NCBI RefSeq assembly: GCF_000335475.2
Contig: NZ_ANAH02000066.1
Location: 1-64,000 of the forward strand
DNA: 64,000 bases
Reading direction: 5' to 3'
Source of the DNA: Cystobacter fuscus DSM 2262
GTDB lineage: Bacteria; Myxococcota; Myxococcia; Myxococcales; Myxococcaceae
In this document: piece after piece, positions 16,168 through 26,452 of the stretch
Layout of the letters: every line of letters begins with the position of its first letter
Numbering within the stretch: position 1 is the stretch's first letter
Translations under genes and position numbers: made by a program
Notes under the pieces: model-generated
Told to the model about the DNA's origin: nothing
Database searches by the model: none
The model's input: only the letters and a program-made list of their open reading frames with translations

Positions 16168-16865
16168 TTGAGACCGACGTAGATGTTCTGCACGTCGTCG
16201 TCCTCGTCCATGGCCTCCAGGAACGACTCGACCTCGGCGCGCTGCTCGCCCTCCAGGTGCACCGGATTCTTGGCGACCCAGGCGAGGCTCTGCGCGCTCA
16301 CCGACCAGCCCTGGCCCGTGAGGGCGCGGCTCACCGCGTCCAGATCCGTGGGCGCGGTGAGAAAGCGCGTCGTGCCCTCGTCTCCGGGCTCCAGCTCCTG
16401 CGCGCCCGCCTCGATGGCGGCGGCCTCGGCGTCGGCGCCCCCTTCCGGGGGCGAGGCCTCGATGACGCCCAGCCGGTTGAAGTCCCACGACACCGCGCCC
16501 GTGGTGGCGATCTGCCCCTTGCGGAAGAGCATCCGGATGTTGGTGGCGGTGCGGTTCTTGTTGTCGGTGAGGCACTCGACGATCACCGGCACCTGGTGGG
16601 GCGCGAAGCCCTCGTAGGTGACGAGCTCGTAGTTCACCGGCTCATCCAACAGGCCCGCGCCCTTCTTGATGGCGCGCTCCAGCGTGTCGCGCGGCATCGA
16701 GGCCTTCTTGGCCTGCTCGACGGCCAGCCGCAGCCGGGGATTGGTGCCCACCTCCGGCCCACCGGCCTTGGCGGCGATGATGAGTTCCTTGACCAGCTTG
16801 GTGAACAGCCGGCCCTTCGCGGCCGCGTGCTCCGTGCGGCCCTTGTGCTTCCACTGAGCGCCCAT
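16164..16865 (-). CDS. YebC/PmpR (TACO1) family regulator
   Basis: The 233-residue protein belongs to the YebC/TACO1 family, whose members have been described as transcription regulators and as translation factors that relieve ribosome stalling. The N-terminus ([20 protein letters not shown]) corresponds to the usual SKWANIKHRK opening, followed by [16 protein letters not shown], the [15 protein letters not shown] block and [20 protein letters not shown]. Length and domain order are normal. Downstream it is translationally coupled to the hemocyanin-like gene through a GTGA overlap, an unusual partner for this family. Confidence 0.93.
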   Translation of the reverse strand: MGAQWKHKGRTEHAAAKGRLFTKLVKELIIAAKAGGPEVGTNPRLRLAVEQAKKASMPRDTLERAIKKGAGLLDEPVNYELVTYEGFAPHQVPVIVECLTDNKNRTATNIRMLFRKGQIATTGAVSWDFNRLGVIEASPPEGGADAEAAAIEAGAQELEPGDEGTTRFLTAPTDLDAVSRALTGQGWSVSAQSLAWVAKNPVHLEGEQRAEVESFLEAMDEDDDVQNIYVGLK

Positions 16866-16952
16866 GACAGGCGCTCCTACCTCCCGGGGCGCGCCGGTTC
16901 AATATGGAACCGAGCGCTTTGTCCGGGAGTCACGAGGGGGCAAGGGCGCCGC

Positions 16953-19106
16953 TCAGGGGAGGGGCCGGCCGGTGGAGGCCTGGGCCATGCGCACCGCGCG
17001 CTCCATCAGCTCCTGCTGGGCCCATCGCTTCTCGCCTTCCGGGGGACGGCGCAGCCAGGCGCCGTCGGCCTGGAGCACCCAGGCATGGGTGTTCTCGGCG
17101 AGGCAGCGGTCGAGGATGTCGCGCACCTGGGCGACGAGGGTGGGGTCCTCCACGGGGGTGAGGGCCTCGACGCGGTGGTCGAGGTTGCGCGGCATGAGGT
17201 CCGCCGAGCCGATGTAGCAGCGCGTGTCGCCGCCGCGCTCGAAGAGGTAGACGCGCGAGTGCTCCAGGAAGCGGCCGAGCGTGGAGATGACGCGGATGTT
17301 CTCCGAGACGCCGGGCATCTGGGGGCGCAGGCAGCAGATGCCGCGGATGTTGAGTTCCACCTTCACGCCGGCGCGCGAGGCGTCGTAGAGCGCGCGGATC
17401 ATCATCGGATCCACCAGCGCGTTCATCTTCAACACGATGCGCGAGGGCGTCTCGGGAGTGTGTTGGGCGATGGTGCGGCGGACTTCCTCGAGCAGGCCCT
17501 CGCGCATGTTGACGGGGGCCACGAGCAGCTTGCGGAAGGACTTGGGGCGGGCGAAGCCGGTGAGGAAGTTGAAGAGGTCGGCCACGTCGGCGCCGATGTC
17601 CGGGTCCGTGGTGAACAGGCCCAGGTCCGTGTAGAGCCGGGCCGTCTTGGAGTTGTAGTTGCCGGTGCCCACGTGCACGTAGTGGCGCACCTTCTCGCCC
17701 TCGCGGCGCACGATGAGGATGGCCTTGGCGTGTGTCTTGAGGCCGGGAATGCCGTAGACGACGTGCACCCCGGCCTCCTCCAGCGCGAGCGCCCAGCGGA
17801 TGTTGGTGCGCTCGTCGAAGCGCGCCTTGAGCTCCACCATGCACACCGCCTGCTTGCCGCGCTCGGTGGCGCGGATGAGCGCGGGCACCAGCGGCGACTT
17901 GTCCGAGGTGCGGTACACCGTCTGTTTGATGGCGAGCACGTCCGGGTCCTCCACCGCCTCGGTGACGAAGCGCTCCACCGAGGTGGTGAAGGACTCATAC
18001 GGGTGGTGGACGAGCAGGGCGCCGCGGCGCATGGCCGTCATCACCGGGGTGACCTCGCCGTCGTCCTCCGACTGCAGCCGGGGCTGGGTGACGGGCGTCC
18101 ACGGCGGATCCCTCAGCTCGGCGAAGCCGGGCGTGGAGACGATCGCCATCAGATCCGACAGATCCAACAGGCCCCGCTCCTCGTAGAGATGCTGAGGCTC
18201 GAGCGACAGCGCCTCCATGAGGGGCTCGAGCAGCTTGGGGTTCATCCCCGTCTGCACCTCCAGGCGGATGACGTCGCCGAAGCGGCGCTGGCGCAGCTCG
18301 GTCTGCACCGCCACGAGCAGATCCTCGGCGTCCTCGGACACGGTGTAGTCCGCGTCCCGGGTGACGCGGAACAGCCCCTGGTCCAACACCTCCATGCCCG
18401 GGAACAGGGCGCCGAGGTGGTGGGCGATGACCTCCTCGAGTGGCACGAAGGACGTGCCGCCCTTGAGGGGCACGAAGCGCGAGAGCAGCTCCTTGGGCAC
18501 CTTCACCCGCGCCACGTTCTCCGTGTCCGCCACCGGATCGCGCAGCAGCACCGCCAGGCTCAACGACAGGTTGGAGATGTAGGGGAAGTGCCGCCCCAGG
18601 CCGATGGCCAGCGGGGTGAGCACGGGGAAGATCTGCTCGCGGAAGCGCTGCTCCATCTGGGCGCGCCCCTCCGCGTCCAGCTCCTTCATGGAGTAGATGC
18701 GGATGCCCTTCTCCGCCAGCGCGGGGCGCAGTTTGCTCTCAAAGCAATCCGCGTGACGATGGCCCTGTTCGAGGATGCGCTCGTGCATCTTGCCGAGCGT
18801 GTCGCCCGGGGTGGAGCCATCGGGCACGAGCCGGGCGACGCGGTTGCTCATCTGCTCGTGCAGCCGCGCCACGCGAATCATGAAGAATTCATCGAGGTTG
18901 CGCGCGTAGATGGCGCAGAACTTCACGCGCTCCAGCAGGGGAACCGAGGGGTCCTCGGCGAGCTGGAGCACGCGGTTGTTGAAGGCGAGCCAGGACAGCT
19001 CGCGGTTGAAGAACAGGCTGCCGTCCGACACGTCCGTGCCGGGGGGAATGACGTCGCGCTCGGCGGTCTTGCTGGAGGTGTTCTTGCTGGGTGCGCGCTT
19101 GGGCAT
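16953..19106 (-). CDS. ppk1: Polyphosphate kinase 1
   Basis: The 717-residue enzyme makes and breaks long-chain polyphosphate from ATP. The N-terminal domain starts FFNRELSWLAFNNRVLQLAE and continues RVKFCAIYARNLDEFFMIRV, both standard. The catalytic domains show GLKTHAKAILIVRR, holding the phospho-accepting His, and YVHVGTGNYNSKTARLYTDL. The family's C-terminal part (GICCLRPQMPGVSENI, YIGSADLMPRNLDHRVE) is complete. Length is typical. It stands alone; a Ppx/GppA phosphatase that could act on the same polymer lies about 26 kb away in this window at 45063-46052. Confidence 0.96.
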   Translation of the reverse strand: MPKRAPSKNTSSKTAERDVIPPGTDVSDGSLFFNRELSWLAFNNRVLQLAEDPSVPLLERVKFCAIYARNLDEFFMIRVARLHEQMSNRVARLVPDGSTPGDTLGKMHERILEQGHRHADCFESKLRPALAEKGIRIYSMKELDAEGRAQMEQRFREQIFPVLTPLAIGLGRHFPYISNLSLSLAVLLRDPVADTENVARVKVPKELLSRFVPLKGGTSFVPLEEVIAHHLGALFPGMEVLDQGLFRVTRDADYTVSEDAEDLLVAVQTELRQRRFGDVIRLEVQTGMNPKLLEPLMEALSLEPQHLYEERGLLDLSDLMAIVSTPGFAELRDPPWTPVTQPRLQSEDDGEVTPVMTAMRRGALLVHHPYESFTTSVERFVTEAVEDPDVLAIKQTVYRTSDKSPLVPALIRATERGKQAVCMVELKARFDERTNIRWALALEEAGVHVVYGIPGLKTHAKAILIVRREGEKVRHYVHVGTGNYNSKTARLYTDLGLFTTDPDIGADVADLFNFLTGFARPKSFRKLLVAPVNMREGLLEEVRRTIAQHTPETPSRIVLKMNALVDPMMIRALYDASRAGVKVELNIRGICCLRPQMPGVSENIRVISTLGRFLEHSRVYLFERGGDTRCYIGSADLMPRNLDHRVEALTPVEDPTLVAQVRDILDRCLAENTHAWVLQADGAWLRRPPEGEKRWAQQELMERAVRMAQASTGRPLP

Positions 19107-19182
19107 GTTGCGCTCTCTAGGTCAGACCGAGCGGTCTAGCAGAGCGTCACGGCGGGATTTGTGAACTTTGAAGCGGACCCTA

Positions 19183-19770
19183 TTAGGAGCCGACGAGCCG
19201 CGAGGCGCGCCGCGGCTGGGGGTGCACGGCCACCTCGTACTGGTTGCCCTGGGCGTCCTGGCGGATGACGGCCCAGCCCTGGCGGGGCGGCGTGCCCCGG
19301 GGCTCGACCTGGAAGGAGCGCCGGGTGGCGCGCGTGCTCAAGAGCTTGCCCAGGCACTCGGCATGGGCCTGGAGCGGGAGGATGCACAGGTCGGAGCGGT
19401 TGCCGAACTCGTCCTGACGCACCAGTGCCCAGCCATCCAGGGGCAGGGGGTGCTGCATGTCCACGCGCCAGCGCACGTGCCGCGGGGCGAGGCCCAGGTG
19501 GGCGAGCGCGTGGTCCACCTCGACATGGTCCATCCACAGCGTCGCCTCGCCCTCTTCCCCGGCGGCGTGGATGGGCAGATCGATGAACAGCTCCAGCCCA
19601 CACTCACAGGTGGACTCCCACCGGTAGCGGGGCCCCAGCCCATCGCCCTCGTCCTCATGCACGAGCGGGCGTCCCAACCGCTGCTCGAGTGTGACGCGCG
19701 TCACGCTCAGGGTGCAGGCGCGCTTCTGCGTCGTCAGGGCAACGGGGCGGCGGATCGGGAGCGGCTTCAT
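19183..19770 (-). CDS. Unknown protein with duplicated GWAxxRQDxxGN motif (195 aa)
   Basis: The function is unknown. Two related segments are visible near the C-terminus: DGWALVRQDEFGNRSDLCIL and QGWAVIRQDAQGNQYEVAVH. Both match a W-x-(V/I)RQDxxGN pattern found in small bacterial proteins. The N-terminal half has a Cys pair (CECGLELFIDL) that may bind metal. The ATG at 19770 has AGAGGAG upstream. There is no signal peptide. It lies 76 bp downstream of ppk1's start side in the opposite order, so it is transcribed as its own unit upstream of ppk1. Confidence 0.68.
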   Translation of the reverse strand: MKPLPIRRPVALTTQKRACTLSVTRVTLEQRLGRPLVHEDEGDGLGPRYRWESTCECGLELFIDLPIHAAGEEGEATLWMDHVEVDHALAHLGLAPRHVRWRVDMQHPLPLDGWALVRQDEFGNRSDLCILPLQAHAECLGKLLSTRATRRSFQVEPRGTPPRQGWAVIRQDAQGNQYEVAVHPQPRRASRLVGS

Positions 19771-20005
19771 GGATTTCTCCTCTTTCGGGGTAGAGAAATC
19801 TAGTGCTCATGCACGGAGCGGCCAGGGGGGCAGGCGTGCTTCGTTCATTCAGCCACGCCCTGACGAGGGATTGTGTCCGTTGCAGGAAAGGCGTCTCGGA
19901 CCCGGGGGCCAGCGGCGTGCCCGGAGTGGGGCGGGCGAGGTTTGGGAGGAGGAGGGAGTGGGTGCCCGGCGCACGAGGTGGGGGCGTCGGGCACCTGGTG
20001 GAGGC

Positions 20006-20543
20006 TCAGCGGGTGAAGCGCTCGGAGATGGGCGCGTCGAAGGCGCCTCCCACCCTCAACACCTGACCGGTGTGGAGCAACACCCCGAAGGTGGAGGTGT
20101 AGGGCGGGGACTGGGTCGCGGACGCCGCGGGCAGCCACGCGTTCTGGGTGGGGTCATACACCGCCGCCTGTCCGGCGTCGTTGAAGGCCAGCACCTCGCC
20201 CGAGTAGAGCAGCGTGGTGGAGGAGGCCCGAGCTCAACTGCACCATCGAGTAGACGCGGCAGAATCCCGGCGAGCAGGCGGGAGTCGTGACCCGCCAGGT
20301 ATCGGTGTATGGGTTATAGCGCTGCACGAAGCCCTGATAGGACTCGAGCACCTCGCCCGTGGCGCGCAGCCGCACGGCGCTGTTGGTGGGGTAGAGCAGG
20401 GCCTTGGTGGCGGTGGGCGTCCAGGTGCCGACGCCCGTGCTCAGGGCCTCGGTTCCGCTCGCCATCGTCGCGGACGGCTCGGAGATATCGGGTTGGCAGC
20501 CCAGGGTCATGGACAGACAACCCACCATGATCAATGAACCCAC
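20006..20543 (-). pseudogene. Kelch-like lipoprotein, frameshifted
   Basis: The first part (GTG at 20543) reads VGCLSMTLGCQPDISEP, a lipoprotein signal, then GTWTPTATKALLYPTNSAVR and FVQRYNPYTDTWRVTTPAC, which are Kelch-like blade sequences. The frame then goes out near SMVQLSSG around 20220-20233. The true continuation is in another frame: TTLLYSGEVLAFNDAGQAAV, then YDPTQNAWLPAASATQSPPY, ending ISERFTR at 20006. One indel therefore breaks the gene; a sequencing error would look the same. Even repaired, it would hold only two to three blades, fewer than a closed propeller needs. Confidence 0.75.
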
Positions 20544-20694
20544 CCGGAGTCGGTAGGTCCCGAGCAGGGTACGACGGGGGAGAGACAGGGCGAAGGGCCG
20601 GCGAGTGTCCTGAATAAGGCGAAGCAGGTCGCGTCGGAGCACGCACGACATGGGCCGCCCACTCGCGGGCGGCGTCGGCACGAGGGATTACGCA

Positions 20695-22047
20695 ATGCAT
20701 CGCAAGGGAAGTCATGGAGGGCTGCGTCTGCTGGGCACGGCGGTCGTGCTGGTGGCCACGCTGGTCACCGGAGAAGGCCAGGCGCAGGAGCAGGAGTTGC
20801 GACCCCGGCAGGAGCAGGAGCGGGGGAGGGAGCAGGAGTGGCAACAGTCCCCCTGGGCCTACGCCCTGAGCGAGAGCCCCCCGCTGCGCTTCAATGAGTC
20901 CTCCCGCTTCAACGTGCTCGCCACGCGCAACCCGGGCTATCCGCGCGCCGAGGGTGAGCGGATGGTGCTCGTGCCCGAGAACCGCTCGGGCGCCGCGGGC
21001 GCCATCTTCCTGAACAACCAGCCGGTGCAGGCGCCTTTCGCGGTGCAATTCGATTTCAACACCTACAATCGCAAGGGGGGCGGCCCCTGGGACACGGGAG
21101 ACGGGCTGGTGCTGATGTTTGGCCGCCGGCCGCTGTCGCGCCGGGACGTGCTGCCCACGGGCAGTGGCCGCGCTTTCGTGACGGATGGCTCGGGCTATGG
21201 CGTGCACGTGACGCTCTATGGCGAGGAGCGCGGGCTGCTCCTCACGGACGGCACGGGGCGCGCGCTGGCCTCCCGGCGCAATCCCGCCGTCTACACCCAT
21301 GAGCGCTGGGCGACGCTGCGCGTCGAGGTGGAGCGCGACGGCATCCGCGTCTACCTGGATGGGGCCTTGCAGATCGATTGGCGCGGCCAGGTGAACTCGT
21401 CCTTCACGGGCCTGGGCATCGGGGCCGCGACAGGGGATGCCAACGCGTTGCATGCCATCCGCGACCTGCGCCTGGCGCTCCAGCCCCGCTCCCCGCCGCG
21501 TCCTCCCGGGCCTCCTCCGGGTCCTCCGCCGCCGGACTCCTCTCCGGACGGCAACCTGCTGTTCAACGGAGACTTCGAGCAGCCCTCGCTGCGGCGGGGC
21601 AGCTTCCAGAGCCTGGGGGAGCTGCCGGGGTGGAGGCGCGCGGCCGGACGCACCATCGAGCTGCAGAACAACGTGGCGGGCAGCGCCGCCCAGGGTGCCC
21701 AGTTGGTGGAGCTGGATGGCCAGGACAACACCACGCTCCAGCAGGATGTCTCCACGCGCCCGGGGGCCGAGTACGAGCTGCGCCTGGCGTTCTCCGCCCG
21801 TCCGGGGACGGATGCGCGGGACAATGGCCTGGAGGTGCTGTGGAACGGGGAGGTGCTCACGCGCCTGGAGGCCAGCGGACAGAAGCTGTCGGACACCTCT
21901 TGGACGTACGTGGTGCTGAGGGTCCGGGCGGACGGCCCCAGCTCGCGTGTGGAGCTGCGGGACGTGGGCCGCTCCACGGGCTCGGGTACGTACGTGGATG
22001 ATGTGTCGTTGCGGCAGGTGTCGGGCGGCCGCGGCCCCCGGCGCTGA
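20695..22047 (+). CDS. Secreted lectin-like protein with DUF642-type C-terminal domain
   Basis: The 450-residue protein starts at the ATG at 20695 with a signal peptide (LRLLGTAVVLVATLVTGEGQA). A Gln/Glu-rich spacer follows. Residues ~55-265 form a legume-lectin/ConA-like jelly roll (FAVQFDFNTYNRKGGG, DTGDGLVLMFGRRPL, WATLRVEVERDGIRVYLDG). A Pro-rich linker (PPRPPGPPPGPPPPDSS) leads to a second beta domain starting NLLFNGDFEQPS and ending TYVDDVSLRQV, the pattern of DUF642 and related carbohydrate-binding modules. It is probably exported and binds polysaccharide. The gene is divergent from the Kelch pseudogene. Confidence 0.82.
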   Translation: MHRKGSHGGLRLLGTAVVLVATLVTGEGQAQEQELRPRQEQERGREQEWQQSPWAYALSESPPLRFNESSRFNVLATRNPGYPRAEGERMVLVPENRSGAAGAIFLNNQPVQAPFAVQFDFNTYNRKGGGPWDTGDGLVLMFGRRPLSRRDVLPTGSGRAFVTDGSGYGVHVTLYGEERGLLLTDGTGRALASRRNPAVYTHERWATLRVEVERDGIRVYLDGALQIDWRGQVNSSFTGLGIGAATGDANALHAIRDLRLALQPRSPPRPPGPPPGPPPPDSSPDGNLLFNGDFEQPSLRRGSFQSLGELPGWRRAAGRTIELQNNVAGSAAQGAQLVELDGQDNTTLQQDVSTRPGAEYELRLAFSARPGTDARDNGLEVLWNGEVLTRLEASGQKLSDTSWTYVVLRVRADGPSSRVELRDVGRSTGSGTYVDDVSLRQVSGGRGPRR

Positions 22048-22066
22048 GCCCTCCGGTTTCCCGGCG

Positions 22067-22097
22067 GCGAAGGGGCGTTCACTAGTCGCCCCTTCGC
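22067..22097 (+). terminator. GC-rich hairpin after the lectin-like gene
   Basis: An 11-bp perfect stem (GCGAAGGGGCG with CGCCCCTTCGC) surrounds a nine-base loop, 19 bp past the stop at 22047. There is no T-run, so it may act as a weak terminator or an mRNA 3' stabiliser. Confidence 0.45.
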
Positions 22098-22170
22098 GCG
22101 GGAAGGCTCCCGGTCTCCTCGGATTCTGGCGTGGACTGGATCGCCACGTCTCATTCCAAGAGGAGACTTC

Positions 22171-23055
22171 ATGAAGATCGGGTTCATCGGACTGGGTGCA
22201 ATGGGCAGTGCCATGGCGGGCCATTTGTTGAAGGCCGGCCATGCCCTCACGGTGTGGAACCGCTCGCCGGACAAGGCGGCGCCCCTCGTCGAGGCGGGGG
22301 CTCGCCGGGTCGCGTCACCGGCGGAGGCGGCGGCGGGGGCCGAGGTGGTGATCTCCTCGCTCGCGGACGACGCGGCGGTGGAGCAGGTGGTGCTCGGGGA
22401 GGACGGGCTCGCGCGGGGGTTGGGCGCCGGGGCGGTCCACGTGGGCACCAGCACCATCTCCCCCAAGCTCTCCGAGCGGCTGGCGGACGCGCACGCGAGG
22501 AAGGGGCAGGGCTACGTGGCGGCCCCGGTGTTGGGGCGGCCTCCCGCGGCGGCCCAGGGCAAGTTGTTCGTGATGGCGGCGGGGGAGGCCGGAGCGGTGG
22601 CCACCGCGCGCCCGGTGCTGGAGGGCTTGGGGCAGCGCCTCTTCGTGGTGGGGGAGACGCCCGCCCAGGCGCACCTGCTCAAGCTGTGCTGCAACTTCCT
22701 CATCTTCTCCACCATCGAGCAGCTCGGCGAGGTCTTCGCCCTGACGGAGAAGGGTGGCCTGGACAGGGCCCGGGTATTCGAGGTGCTCACCGAGAGCTTC
22801 TTCTCGGCGCCCGTCCACAAGAACTATGGCCGGTTGATCCTCGAGCGCGCCTACGGCCCCCAGGGGGTTCCGGTGACGCTGGCGGCGAAGGACACGCGGC
22901 TGATGCTCGAGGCGGGCGAGGCGCTGTCCGTTCCGCTGCCGTTGGCCTCGCTGGTGCGCGACCGGTGGATCTCGGCCCGCGCCCGGGGCGAGCAGGACCT
23001 GGACTTCGCCGTGCTCGCCCGGCAGATCGCCCAGGAGGCGGGACTCAAGGAGTGA
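22171..23055 (+). CDS. Beta-hydroxyacid dehydrogenase family oxidoreductase (NAD(P)-dependent)
   Basis: The 294-residue protein is of the 3-hydroxyisobutyrate / 6-phosphogluconate dehydrogenase type. The Rossmann motif GFIGLGAMGSAMAGHLLKAG is at 4-23, with NRSPDK after strand 2. The substrate-binding block is VHVGTSTISPKLSERLA, and the catalytic Lys sits in HLLKLCCNFLIF, which replaces the more usual GxxxKxxxN. The C-terminal domain is helical. The substrate is unknown; members reduce glyoxylate, succinic semialdehyde or imines. The start has an AGAGGAG site. The 3' end overlaps the convergent membrane-protein gene by 11 bp. Confidence 0.9.
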   Translation: MKIGFIGLGAMGSAMAGHLLKAGHALTVWNRSPDKAAPLVEAGARRVASPAEAAAGAEVVISSLADDAAVEQVVLGEDGLARGLGAGAVHVGTSTISPKLSERLADAHARKGQGYVAAPVLGRPPAAAQGKLFVMAAGEAGAVATARPVLEGLGQRLFVVGETPAQAHLLKLCCNFLIFSTIEQLGEVFALTEKGGLDRARVFEVLTESFFSAPVHKNYGRLILERAYGPQGVPVTLAAKDTRLMLEAGEALSVPLPLASLVRDRWISARARGEQDLDFAVLARQIAQEAGLKE

Positions 23056-24721
23056 CGGGGGCCGCGCGGGTCGGATCGAAGCGGGCCTCGCACTCGCGGA
23101 TGCGCTCGTCGGTGAGGGGCTCGCGGCGGGGGAGCACCGTGAACCGGCCTTCCTGGTAGCGCAGGTTGGGCTCGAAGCACTCGAAGTAGCCCGGAGGTGG
23201 CCGGCGGTCATGGGCCATGGTCCGGTTCTCCCGTTTGGTGGCGCTCAGGGGGGTGCGCGCCACCACCCGGTCGTTGAGTCCGAGGTAGTCGAGGATGACC
23301 ACCTCGGGCAGCACCCAGGAGACCACGCCGACCGTCTGGCTGACCAGCACGAGCCGCGTCATCGGATCTCCGAACTTCTGCTCCTCGCCCACCTCCCGCG
23401 GGGGAAGGGTGCGCTGTTTCACCTCGAAGAAGACCTTGTGCTCCTGATGTCTCAGGCCCACCAGGTGGCGGATGAGCCACGCCTGCTGCGCGTCGAAGAG
23501 CGCGGCATAGGCGCGCACGCCGGGGGGAAACGCGTCCGCCACGGGCTGGAAGAGCATGTGGGTGCTCGCGCGGGTCGTCAGCTCGTGCGTGCGCGCGTAG
23601 TGGACCCAGGGCAGGGGCAGGCTCAGCAGGAGGAAGAGGCCACCCACCACCGCCGCGGCGCGCGCCGACAACTCCAGCCACGCGAGGAAGCCCACGAAGG
23701 ACACCCACAAGGGCAGCACGAGGTGCGCGTAGACGCGGTACTCGAAGTGGTCCCCGCCGATGATGAGGGTGTAGTAGGCGAAGTGCGCCACGAGCACCGC
23801 CACGACCGCGACCGCGCCGGGCCGTGCGCTCACCGCGCTCACGACGCGCCGCCCGCCCAGGCTCCGGAGGACGGCCCCGGTGGCGGCGATGCCCACGGCG
23901 AGCCACACCCACAGCGCGTACTCCAGGACGAACGACAGGGCATAGCGCAGCCCACTCTCGGGCCAGGCCGCCACGTGCTTGGCGAAGTACGTGTTGGGGA
24001 CCCACTCGCCATAGGTGGCATGGCGCCAGAGCAGGTGCGCGACATCGAGCAACAGGGGTAGTCCCGCCAGCACCCAGCGGCCCCGAGGGGGCGTCCTCAG
24101 GAAGAAACCCAGGGCGAGCAGCCCACTGGCCAGCACCATCAACTGCCCGTCCGGCCGGGTGAGCGCGGTGAGGGCCGCGGCGGTGCACGACACCGCGAGC
24201 GCGCGAGGCCCTCCGCCCCGGTCCAGCTCGAGCGTGGCCACGAGCCAGAGCGTGGTGCAGAAGATGAAGAGGGACGTCTCCAGTCCGGAACTCATCCACG
24301 CGAGGAAGGTCCGGTTGGAGAGCACGCCCACCAGGACCGCCACCGCGAGCGCGAAGCGATGACGCTCGAGAGAGGGCGGCAGGGCCATGCGCCACACCCA
24401 GCAAGAGCCCAGCGCGAGCGTGCCGTAGGAGAGCAGCAGGGACACGGGGTTGGCGGCGTCGGGAGGCTCCACGCCCGTCAGCCGCCAGATGCCTTCCAGC
24501 AGCACCATCCAGAGGAAGTTGGAGTAGCCCTCCACGGGGCGGAACGGGGGCGGATTCCACGTATAGCCCCAGCCCCGCATGTGATTGCTGATGTAGCGGA
24601 AGGTGATGAACGCGTCGTCCGTGAGGAACCAGAACGTGCTCCACCCCACGTAGGCCACCCCGGCGATGAGGACGAGCACCGCCAGGCGCGAAGGACTCAG
24701 GTCTCGAATGGAGCGCGTCAT
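23045..24721 (-). CDS. Polytopic GT-C-type glycosyltransferase-like membrane protein
   Basis: The 558-residue protein has about ten hydrophobic helices. After the first helix comes [20 protein letters not shown], which holds the DDAFI acidic pair typical of GT-C enzymes that use lipid-linked sugars, and then [20 protein letters not shown], a conserved second loop. Similar proteins act as mannosyl- or arabinosyl-type transferases on the outer face of the inner membrane. The last ~170 residues are soluble ([17 protein letters not shown] near the end). The acceptor is unknown. It overlaps the dehydrogenase gene tail to tail. Confidence 0.8.
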   Translation of the reverse strand: MTRSIRDLSPSRLAVLVLIAGVAYVGWSTFWFLTDDAFITFRYISNHMRGWGYTWNPPPFRPVEGYSNFLWMVLLEGIWRLTGVEPPDAANPVSLLLSYGTLALGSCWVWRMALPPSLERHRFALAVAVLVGVLSNRTFLAWMSSGLETSLFIFCTTLWLVATLELDRGGGPRALAVSCTAAALTALTRPDGQLMVLASGLLALGFFLRTPPRGRWVLAGLPLLLDVAHLLWRHATYGEWVPNTYFAKHVAAWPESGLRYALSFVLEYALWVWLAVGIAATGAVLRSLGGRRVVSAVSARPGAVAVVAVLVAHFAYYTLIIGGDHFEYRVYAHLVLPLWVSFVGFLAWLELSARAAAVVGGLFLLLSLPLPWVHYARTHELTTRASTHMLFQPVADAFPPGVRAYAALFDAQQAWLIRHLVGLRHQEHKVFFEVKQRTLPPREVGEEQKFGDPMTRLVLVSQTVGVVSWVLPEVVILDYLGLNDRVVARTPLSATKRENRTMAHDRRPPPGYFECFEPNLRYQEGRFTVLPRREPLTDERIRECEARFDPTRAAPVTP

Positions 24722-24763
24722 GCCGTGGAAGGCCCGGAGCTCGTCCCGGGCCGTGAGGGGTGG

Positions 24764-26290
24764 CTAGGCGGTGGCGTGTCGCACGGTTTGCAGGAGCAGG
24801 CCCGAGTCGATGAGCTCGCAGACGGCCTCGATGTCGCGGTGGATCTCGCGATCCTTCTCCATGGTGGGCACGCGGCTGCGCACCAGCTCATGCGCGGCGC
24901 GCGGGCCCCGGCCGGCCTTCACGGGCAGCCGGTAGTCGAGCGCCTGGCTGGCCACGAGCAGCTCGATGGCCAGGCACGTGCGGGTGAAGTCCGCCACCTG
25001 GCGGCCCTTGAGCGCCGCGGTCATGCCCATGGACACGTGGTCCTCGCGGCCGGCGGAGGAGGGGATGGAGTCCACCGAGGCGGGGTGGCAGAGCACGCGC
25101 GACTCGGCGACGAGCGCGGCGCTCGTCACCTGGGCGATCATGAAGCCCGAGTTGAGGCCCGGGTTCTTGGCGAGGAAGGGGGGCAGGTTGGACAGGGCCG
25201 GGTTGACGAGCTGCTCCACGCGCCGCTCGCTGATGGAGGACAGCTGGGTGAGCGCCATGGCCGTCACGTCCATGGCGAGCGAGATGGGCTGGCCGTGGAA
25301 GTTGCCGCCCGAGATGATGCGGCCCGTGTCGACGAAGACGAGCGGGTTGTCGGTGGCGCTGTTGACCTCGACCTCGAGGATGCGCCGGCCGAAGGCGAGC
25401 CCCTCGCGCGCCGCGCCGTGCACCTGGGGCATGCAGCGCAGGGAGTAGGGGTCCTGCACCTTGCTACAGTTCACGTGCGTCTCCACCAGATCGCTGCCCG
25501 CGAGCAGCCGCAACAGGTGGGCGGCGACGGCCTTCTGGCCCTCGTGGGGGCGCACGTCCTGGATCTCCGGCAGGAAGGGCTTGTGGCTGCCGAGCAGGCC
25601 CTCGAGCGTCATGGAGCCGGCGATGTCGGCCACCAGGGCGAGCGACTCGGCGCGCAGTTGCAAGAGCGTGCCCACCGCGCACATGGCCTGGGTGCCATTG
25701 ACGAGCGCCAGGCCCTCCTTGGCCTCGAGCACCACCGGCCTGAGGCCCGCGCGCTCCAGCGCCTGGCGGGCCGGCATCCGCTGGCCCTGGAAGAAGGCCT
25801 CGCCCTCGCCGATGAAGACGAGCGCCAGGTGCGCCAGCGGCGCCAGGTCTCCCGAGGCGCCCACGCTGCCGCGCTCGGGCACCACCGGCACCACGTCCTG
25901 GTTGAGCATGTCCAGGGCGAGCTTCAGCGTCTCCAGGCGGATGCCGGAGAAGCCCTTGGCGAGCACGTTGCAGCGCAAGAGCAGCAGGGCGCGCGCCTCG
26001 GGCAGGGACATGGGAGTGCCCACACCGGCGGCGTGCGAGAGGATGAGATTGCGCTGCAACTCCGACAAGTCCTTCTTGTCGATGCGCACCTCGGCCAGGG
26101 TGCCAAAGCCGGTGTTGATGCCGTAGGCGGGCGCGTCTCCGGCGGCCACGCGCTCCACGAGATCACGCGAGGCCCGCACGCACGTTTCCGCCTCGGGAGA
26201 GAGTTCCACGGTCGCCTCGTTGCGGGCGACCTGGAGGATTTCCTCCAGGCGGAGGGTGTCTCCATCGATCAGAAGTCGGGGACGGTACAT
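24764..26290 (-). CDS. hutH: Histidine ammonia-lyase
   Basis: The 508-residue enzyme converts L-histidine to urocanate and ammonia. The Ala145-Ser146-Gly147 triad in [14 protein letters not shown] forms the MIO cofactor. Other family blocks are [13 protein letters not shown] near 57, [14 protein letters not shown] near 80, and the C-terminal [14 protein letters not shown]. Length is normal. The ATG at 26290 was chosen because the family starts there; the frame continues upstream without similarity. No other hut gene is present in the window, so it seems to stand alone. The MIO fold is shared with tyrosine and phenylalanine lyases, so substrate choice is by similarity. Confidence 0.93.
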   Translation of the reverse strand: MYRPRLLIDGDTLRLEEILQVARNEATVELSPEAETCVRASRDLVERVAAGDAPAYGINTGFGTLAEVRIDKKDLSELQRNLILSHAAGVGTPMSLPEARALLLLRCNVLAKGFSGIRLETLKLALDMLNQDVVPVVPERGSVGASGDLAPLAHLALVFIGEGEAFFQGQRMPARQALERAGLRPVVLEAKEGLALVNGTQAMCAVGTLLQLRAESLALVADIAGSMTLEGLLGSHKPFLPEIQDVRPHEGQKAVAAHLLRLLAGSDLVETHVNCSKVQDPYSLRCMPQVHGAAREGLAFGRRILEVEVNSATDNPLVFVDTGRIISGGNFHGQPISLAMDVTAMALTQLSSISERRVEQLVNPALSNLPPFLAKNPGLNSGFMIAQVTSAALVAESRVLCHPASVDSIPSSAGREDHVSMGMTAALKGRQVADFTRTCLAIELLVASQALDYRLPVKAGRGPRAAHELVRSRVPTMEKDREIHRDIEAVCELIDSGLLLQTVRHATA

Positions 26291-26452
26291 GTGAGCAGCT
26301 CCAAGGACTGTCGGCGGCGGTGCCGCGCGAGGGGCGTTCTCTCTTATCTCAACCCGGGCGCGTGTGCAGCCCGTCCCCCTCCGGGACCTTTTGACAGCCC
26401 CGGGCCACCTCACTACGGTGGCCGCTCCTTAGGTGAGGAGGAAGCAGCCCAG

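Noticed and set aside
16257-19139. Long plus-strand open frame, about 960 codons
   Set aside because: It is antisense to ppk1 and yebC and has the same shadow composition.
24359-26452. Plus-strand open frame ahead of and in frame with aspartate kinase
   Set aside because: It runs antisense to hutH; the real aspartate kinase start is the GTG at 26453, which has a ribosome site and the normal N-terminus.
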